A DNA stretch of 52,930 nucleotides. It comes from Turicibacter sp. GTDB lineage: Bacteria > Bacillota_I > Bacilli_A > MOL361 > Turicibacteraceae. Position numbers and translations under genes: made by a program. Numbering within the stretch: position 1 is the first letter of the stretch; each line of letters starts with the position of its first letter. The stretch spans positions 1 to 52,930 of the forward strand of contig WRAJ01000012.1 of assembly GCA_009780245.1 (NCBI GenBank), in the 5' to 3' direction. Below, piece by piece: positions 48,313-52,930 of this stretch. The notes under the pieces are model-generated. The model made no database searches and had not been told where the DNA came from. It saw only the letters and a list, made by a program, of their open reading frames with translations.

Positions 48313-50115
48313 ATGAAAAAGAATAAACTATGGTTATTTCTTTCTATCTTCGCTGTAGCGTTGCTTGTGTTAGCAGCGTGTGGAGATGGAAACGGTGATG
48401 ATACAGGCGGAGACGCTGAGACGGGTGACAACGGAAACGGTGACGTTGTGGCTGATGAATTCGGCTTAGATGAGAACGGACGTTTCGTTGAGCAACGGAC
48501 GATCTCAGTAGCGTTATGGGATCGTAACGATGAGCGTATCCCGAACTTCGACGAGTCTTATTGGGCGGAGTGGGTAGCTGAACAAATGTTAGAACAACGC
48601 AACGTTGTCGTTGAGTGGGAAACTGTTCCACGTTGGCCAAACGACTACGAACATCAGTCAATGCTATTAGCAGCTGGTGATGCAGCAGACGTTGGTGCGA
48701 CGTTTAACAATGCGATGATCACAACGATGGCAGAGATGGGTGGTATCCATAACCTATATGACCATTTACCGCGCTACCGTGATTTACTACCTAACCTTTA
48801 CGGATTATTAGGAAATAACGTTTACCACAACTTTGATCCAGTAACTGAGACGTTATGGACGCTTGCAGGTTGGAACAACAATGCAAATAACGGTCGTACA
48901 AGTGTCTGGATTCGCGAAGACTGGTTAGCTGCTTTAGATTTAGAAATCCCAACAACAATGGATGAATTTGCTGATACGCTAAGAGCGTTCCGTGATCGCG
49001 CGGATGAGTTACCAGGTGTTGGTGAAATCGGAGAGTTCTATATTCCATCAGGTGAAGAAGATGTAGAGGGAGTTTGGGAAGAATTCCTAATGACAGCGGA
49101 TGATGTTATCCCTTACTTAATCACACAAGACGTTGGATGGGATGCAACAGCGATCTTTGAATCGTTTATCCCAAGTGATATCACAGAGCGTGAGTGGTTT
49201 GTACGCGGATTCGACGATCGTCGCTTCATGTTTGAAGATGCGATGCGTGAAGGAGCGCGTGTGCTTAATCAGTGGTACTACGAAGGGTTAATCTTTGATG
49301 ATTTTGCTATTACCGACACTCGTGATGCACAAGACCGCATCCGTTTAGGACACGTTGGTGCAACGATTGCTAACTGGGACATGCCGTTTAGAGGTGGAGA
49401 CGCTTGGACAACAAGAATGCGTGAAAACGTAGGTGAAGATGCAATGTTCATCCCAATTACACCATTCTTAAACGACGTAGGTGAAGTTCAACAGTTCGTT
49501 CCAAACCCAACGGACCGTTTCATTTTCTTCCCGTCAACGAACGATGAGATTTTAGCGTCATTCTTATACTTAGACTTTATGTCAAGTCCTGACACGGTGA
49601 GATACCTACAAATTGGTAGAGAAGGTCTACACCATGAAATTTTAGAAGACGGTGCGATTTCAATGTTATCACAAGAGGACATGGAAGGTCGCTACGTACA
49701 GCCATCAGGGATGAACTTTGACATTACGTTAACGGTTAACAACCTTGGTGCTTGGCAGTTTGGCGGCGATGAGGACGTAGCAGTAGGTACGTTAAGCCGT
49801 GCTTATCCAGGAATTGACCCAGAGCGCGTGTTACATGCACGTGAAATTGGAACGATGAACAACATCATGTTTAGAAACGTAAACGTGCCGCACATCGCTG
49901 CTGAAGATGGAATGAGTGCTGTATTAGCAGACCTTAGAAACCTAATCCTTCACAGAGTGATTGCAAACGTTCACCCAGATGATTTCGATGAGGCTTGGGC
50001 AGCTGAGTATCAAGTTTACTTAGATACAGGTGGACGTGCGATCATGGAAGAGCGTGAGCAAGCATGGATTGACACCTTTGGTGATGTCGACATAATGCCA
50101 GATTTAGACCAATAA
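48313..50115 (+). CDS. lplA: Sugar-binding lipoprotein of the LplA type
   Basis: A 600-residue extracellular solute-binding protein. Signal peptide with lipobox LLVLAAC: cleavage before Cys22 and lipid attachment to the outer face of the membrane. An acidic Gly/Asp/Asn linker (residues 23-50) separates anchor and domain. The fold has the long LplA/LipO features: IRTEDWLAAL-like segment VWIREDWLAALDLEIPTTMDEF and LDFMSSPDTVRYLQIG. It delivers oligosaccharide to LplB/YtcP; aldouronates are the likely ligand from context. A separate promoter presumably gives the binding protein in excess over permeases. AGAAGGAG precedes the ATG. Confidence 0.92.
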   Translation: MKKNKLWLFLSIFAVALLVLAACGDGNGDDTGGDAETGDNGNGDVVADEFGLDENGRFVEQRTISVALWDRNDERIPNFDESYWAEWVAEQMLEQRNVVVEWETVPRWPNDYEHQSMLLAAGDAADVGATFNNAMITTMAEMGGIHNLYDHLPRYRDLLPNLYGLLGNNVYHNFDPVTETLWTLAGWNNNANNGRTSVWIREDWLAALDLEIPTTMDEFADTLRAFRDRADELPGVGEIGEFYIPSGEEDVEGVWEEFLMTADDVIPYLITQDVGWDATAIFESFIPSDITEREWFVRGFDDRRFMFEDAMREGARVLNQWYYEGLIFDDFAITDTRDAQDRIRLGHVGATIANWDMPFRGGDAWTTRMRENVGEDAMFIPITPFLNDVGEVQQFVPNPTDRFIFFPSTNDEILASFLYLDFMSSPDTVRYLQIGREGLHHEILEDGAISMLSQEDMEGRYVQPSGMNFDITLTVNNLGAWQFGGDEDVAVGTLSRAYPGIDPERVLHAREIGTMNNIMFRNVNVPHIAAEDGMSAVLADLRNLILHRVIANVHPDDFDEAWAAEYQVYLDTGGRAIMEEREQAWIDTFGDVDIMPDLDQ

Positions 50116-50126
50116 TGAAAATCGAA

Positions 50127-50169
50127 AAGGAGGGATTAACTTAAATCATAAGTTGGTCCTTCTTTTTTT
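50127..50169 (+). terminator. Terminator after the binding protein gene
   Basis: AAGGA and TCCTT outside, AACTT and AAGTT inside, with an asymmetric internal loop, then seven T. Confidence 0.65.
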
Positions 50170-50227
50170 CGGAACTAGCACAACGACTTATCACATAACA
50201 AAACAGAGAATTGCGAAATAGCCATAC

Positions 50228-50464
50228 AGTGTCGTTTTGTCACTAAAATGTTAAGCTTAGCAACACTTTTCGAATAGAATTCCGTTTAAAGTGTCGCTTT
50301 TATAAGAAAAATCTATGTGAAGCGACACTTTATAGGCGAAACTCAAGGGATGTGTTGCTAAAAGTGTCGTTTTATCTAAAGAAACTCGTGTGAAACGACA
50401 CTAATCAGCCGTATGACTTTGAAAACTGTCGCTTTGTCATTCAAAATTTGAGTTTAGCGACACT
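50228..50464. repeat. Four related dyads with compensating arm changes
   Basis: AAAGTGTCGCTT (50288-50299) pairs with AAGCGACACTTT (50320-50331). AGTGTCGTTT (50363-50372) pairs with AAACGACACT (50393-50402). GTCGCT (50428-50433) pairs with AGCGAC (50456-50461). A weaker first copy begins at 50228. Loops are 20-22 bases. The GCTT/AAGC versus GTTT/AAAC exchange keeps pairing. It fills most of the 396-bp gap between the binding protein and the esterase gene, where I see no clear promoter. Confidence 0.75.
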
Positions 50465-50511
50465 TCCGCAATTGCCTAACACAACAAAAGAAAAAGAGGA
50501 TGCGATTCATA

Positions 50512-52371
50512 ATGAAGCAAAAACTTTTAGCTAATGTTTTCACAGACGGCGTGATCTTGCAACGAGATACAAGCATTAAATTTTGGGGAGAAGCCGCGCC
50601 TGACGAAGAAATAAGAGTGGCGTTTAACGATTATATCTACCAAGTAACGGCAGACGAAACTGGCAATTGGGAAATAACCGTGCCACCTTTACCAGCCGGA
50701 GCAACGCCTCAACTCACAGTCACATCAGAAGAAACTAGACAAACAGTTACCGACATCTTGATGGGAGATATTTGGATTTGTTCCGGGCAGTCGAACATGG
50801 AATTACCAATGCTTAGAACACGCAGAATGTTTGAACATTATAACAAAACAACGAACAACCCTCATATTAGAATGTACCACGTCCCGATGGCGTATAACTT
50901 TCACGGCGTACAAACTGAAATTCCAGCAGCTTCGTGGATCAAAGCCACCCCACAAGACATGGAGAAATTCTCAGCAACGGCCTTCTTTTTTGCTAACAAA
51001 TTATACGAAGAAACCGGTGTGCCCATTGGGCTAGTATTATCAGCTTTGGGCGGAACGCCAGTAGAATCTTGGATGTCACGTGAAGCTCTGGCCGCTTACC
51101 CAGAGCTACTGGCACAAGCAGACGAATGCCAACAAGACGGGTTTATGGCGCAGATCACAGCGACCGAACTTGCAACGCAAGACGACTGGTACCATCAGCT
51201 AAACACGTTTGATCGCGGCTTAAATGAAAAATGGTACGACGAAAACGTGGCGGATGAGGATTGGAAAGAAATTGATCTGGATGTGCCATGGGACGAGGTG
51301 ACCGACTTAAAGGCCAGCGGTAGCATTTGGTTCCGTAAAGAAGTGGATGTTCCAGCAACACTCGCCGAACAATCAGCAGATATCATTCTCGGCACCATCG
51401 CCGATGGCGATGAAGTTTACATCAACGGTGAGAAAATAGGCGGCGTTACTTACCGCTACCCGCCACGTGACTACCCGATTCCCCATCTAAAAGCAGGAAA
51501 AAATACCATTGCCATCCGTGTCATTGCCGCTCATGGCATGGGCGAATTTGGCTTTGGAAAAGCACACAAACTGTTATTTGCTGATCAATCAGAAATCTCA
51601 CTCACAAAAGATTGGAAGTATAAACGTGCCCTATCTTGTCCCCCACTCGCCGGTTTGACCTTCTTTCAAAACCGACCAATCGGCAATTATAACGGCATGA
51701 TTCACCCGTTCCACAAATTTCCCATCAAAGGTGCTATCTGGTATCAAGGGGAAACAAACGCGGGGCAACCAGAAGGGTATAGCAAGAAACTTTCCGCGCT
51801 GATTACGGATTGGCGCAAGCATTGGCAACAAGGCGACTTCCCGTTTATCCTCGTTCAACTAGCAAACTGGAGCCCAAAAGGCCCTCTGATGCACTGGGAG
51901 CAATTGCGCGATGAGCAAGCGAAAACACTTAAAACGCCTAACACGAGAATGGTGGTTGCTAATGATATCGGCGAGTACAACGACCTTCACCCTTTAAATA
52001 AAAAAGCAGTGGGAGAACGATTAGCCGGCGAGGCACTGTCACTAGCTTACGAGAAAGACATCGTCTCAACCGGCCCAACACTCACGCAGATTGAGCAAGC
52101 AGAAAACCAACTTATCCTACATTTCGAAACCTTTGGTAGCCAGTTAAAACTGTCGCACGGAGACGTTGTCTACGGCTTATCGCTGTGGGTGAATGACATC
52201 GAAATCGCGGTGGAGGGCCAAGTCATCAAAACGTCCGTCCACATCCACACCGCACACGCTGATCAGATCACCGCCGTCTCGTACGCGTGGATCGATGACC
52301 CAGTAGATGCCAATCTTTATAACGAAGAAGGCTTACCAACGGTACCATTCAAAAGGGAGTTAACAAAATGA
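50512..52371 (+). CDS. SGNH-hydrolase carbohydrate acetylesterase (sialate O-acetylesterase family)
   Basis: A 619-residue intracellular esterase. SGNH motifs: the nucleophile Ser in IWICSGQSNMELPM, the Gly block in SALGGTPVESWMS, the Asn/Glu block in AIWYQGETNAGQPEGY, and the late Asp-x-x-His in YNDLHPLN. A jelly-roll domain is inserted at about residues 230-370 (WYDENVADEDWKEIDLDVPW to LKAGKNTIAIRVIA). Databases name such proteins sialate O-acetylesterase; beside a xylanase, deacetylation of imported acetyl-xylo-oligosaccharides is more likely. The ATG at 50512 lies 11 bases after AGAGGA; an ATG at 50500 overlaps that site. Its stop overlaps the GH10 start (ATGA), so the two are coupled. 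Confidence 0.88.
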   Translation: MKQKLLANVFTDGVILQRDTSIKFWGEAAPDEEIRVAFNDYIYQVTADETGNWEITVPPLPAGATPQLTVTSEETRQTVTDILMGDIWICSGQSNMELPMLRTRRMFEHYNKTTNNPHIRMYHVPMAYNFHGVQTEIPAASWIKATPQDMEKFSATAFFFANKLYEETGVPIGLVLSALGGTPVESWMSREALAAYPELLAQADECQQDGFMAQITATELATQDDWYHQLNTFDRGLNEKWYDENVADEDWKEIDLDVPWDEVTDLKASGSIWFRKEVDVPATLAEQSADIILGTIADGDEVYINGEKIGGVTYRYPPRDYPIPHLKAGKNTIAIRVIAAHGMGEFGFGKAHKLLFADQSEISLTKDWKYKRALSCPPLAGLTFFQNRPIGNYNGMIHPFHKFPIKGAIWYQGETNAGQPEGYSKKLSALITDWRKHWQQGDFPFILVQLANWSPKGPLMHWEQLRDEQAKTLKTPNTRMVVANDIGEYNDLHPLNKKAVGERLAGEALSLAYEKDIVSTGPTLTQIEQAENQLILHFETFGSQLKLSHGDVVYGLSLWVNDIEIAVEGQVIKTSVHIHTAHADQITAVSYAWIDDPVDANLYNEEGLPTVPFKRELTK

Positions 52372-52930
52372 AAACACTCAAAGAAGCCTACAAAGATTCA
52401 TTTTTAATGGGAAATATTTACCGACCCAATGTATTAGAAAATGCGCCTTTACAACGCATGATCAATGAGCAATTCAACACCATCACAGCGGAAAACATCA
52501 TGAAGCCAGCCTTAATACAACCAAGTGAAGGCGATTTTGTCTTTGCTGACGCAGATCGCATGGTGAAGTATGCCCTAGAGTCTGACCTACTAGTCGTCGG
52601 GCACACCTTGGCTTGGCACCAACAAACGCTAAACTGGATCGACGAAGCCAACACCTCAAAAGAAGAAGCCTTAGCACTGTTGCGCAAACACCTAACCGCC
52701 ATCATGACCCGCTACAAAGGGAAGATCATCGCGTGGGACGTGCTCAACGAGGCGATCGAAGACGGCGTGCAAGCAGACACCAAAGACTGGCGCAAGCACC
52801 TTCGCAGCACACCGTGGCTACGCATGATCGGCGAAGACTACATCAACCACGTCTTCCACATTGCCCACGAACTAGACCCAAACGCTGTTCTTTACTACAA
52901 CGACTACAACCTTAACTATCCACAAAAAAG
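52368..52930 (+). CDS. GH10 endo-1,4-beta-xylanase, partial
   Basis: The first 187 residues of a GH10 xylanase; the window ends before its stop. The barrel begins at once (MKTLKEAYKDSFLMGN), with no signal peptide, so this is the cytoplasmic type that cuts imported xylo-oligosaccharides. Motifs: TAENIMKPALIQPSEGDFVFADAD, GHTLAWHQQ and the acid/base Glu in AWDVLNEAIEDG. The nucleophile Glu lies beyond the window. It overlaps the esterase stop by four bases (ATGA). Confidence 0.95.
   Translation, partial: MKTLKEAYKDSFLMGNIYRPNVLENAPLQRMINEQFNTITAENIMKPALIQPSEGDFVFADADRMVKYALESDLLVVGHTLAWHQQTLNWIDEANTSKEEALALLRKHLTAIMTRYKGKIIAWDVLNEAIEDGVQADTKDWRKHLRSTPWLRMIGEDYINHVFHIAHELDPNAVLYYNDYNLNYPQK

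Noticed and set aside
52613..52915. Plus-strand frame of 100 codons near the right end
   Set aside because: It is an alternative frame of the GH10 xylanase gene, whose conserved motifs are in the frame starting at 52368.

Overview
The window looks like chromosomal DNA from a low-to-medium GC member of the Bacillota with a Gram-positive wall. Evidence: a sortase LPDTG anchor, strong AGGAGG ribosome binding sites, canonical -35/-10 promoters spaced by 17 nt, CcpA-type cre sites, a ROK xylose regulator, RNase M5 next to KsgA, a transketolase split into two subunits, and Thr-Thr-Gly and GTG starts. The SRP RNA is short and has no Alu domain, which argues against Bacillus or Clostridium proper. 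I cannot name the genus. I see no phage, IS element, CRISPR array, tRNA or rRNA.

Layout. Positions 200-4267 hold a small SHOCT-domain membrane protein, the general PTS proteins ptsH and ptsI, and a pair of short chromate-transporter-family proteins. Positions 4344-12001 hold one giant gene: a secreted, wall-anchored protein of 2484 residues built from six tandem copies of an Ig-like domain plus an alpha/beta-hydrolase esterase, behind a promoter with a cre site. Positions 12172-16166 hold a polysaccharide deacetylase, an HD phosphohydrolase, rnmV, a tiny ORF and ksgA. Positions 16342-21991 hold two adjacent paralogous adhE genes with different control regions. Then come a 72-bp palindromic tandem repeat, the SRP RNA gene and an apparently leaderless holA (22125-23652).

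Positions 23742-32898 form the most unusual block. A BlaI-type repressor and a BlaR-like M56 metalloprotease carry PepSY domains where a beta-lactam sensor would normally sit. Matching triple operators precede both this pair and a following gene set: a secreted PepSY protein, a CotH-like kinase, a GT39 (PMT-type) glycosyltransferase, a radical SAM protein, a second PepSY protein with a Ser-Pro repeat tail, and a GT2 polyprenyl-phosphate sugar synthase. I infer a regulated system that modifies exported proteins, with the low-complexity PepSY tails as the likely substrates.

Positions 32954-52930 serve glucuronoxylan and xylose use. On the minus strand are aldose epimerase, transaldolase and split transketolase. 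On the plus strand are XylR, GH43 xylosidase, a GH2 enzyme, GH67 alpha-glucuronidase, a YesL protein, LplB/YtcP permeases with a lipoprotein binding protein, an SGNH acetylesterase and a GH10 xylanase cut by the window end. Four transcription units share one promoter-operator module, in which the operator supplies a TAGACA -35 box exactly 17 nt before a TATACT or TATATT -10 box. The logic is import of aldouronate and xylo-oligomers, cytoplasmic trimming, then the pentose phosphate pathway. The giant surface esterase could deacylate xylan outside the cell, but that link is inference.

Short intergenic dyads with 8-12 bp arms and loops of about 20 nt recur at several places (12992, 26905, 34754, 50228) and are not explained by the genes.
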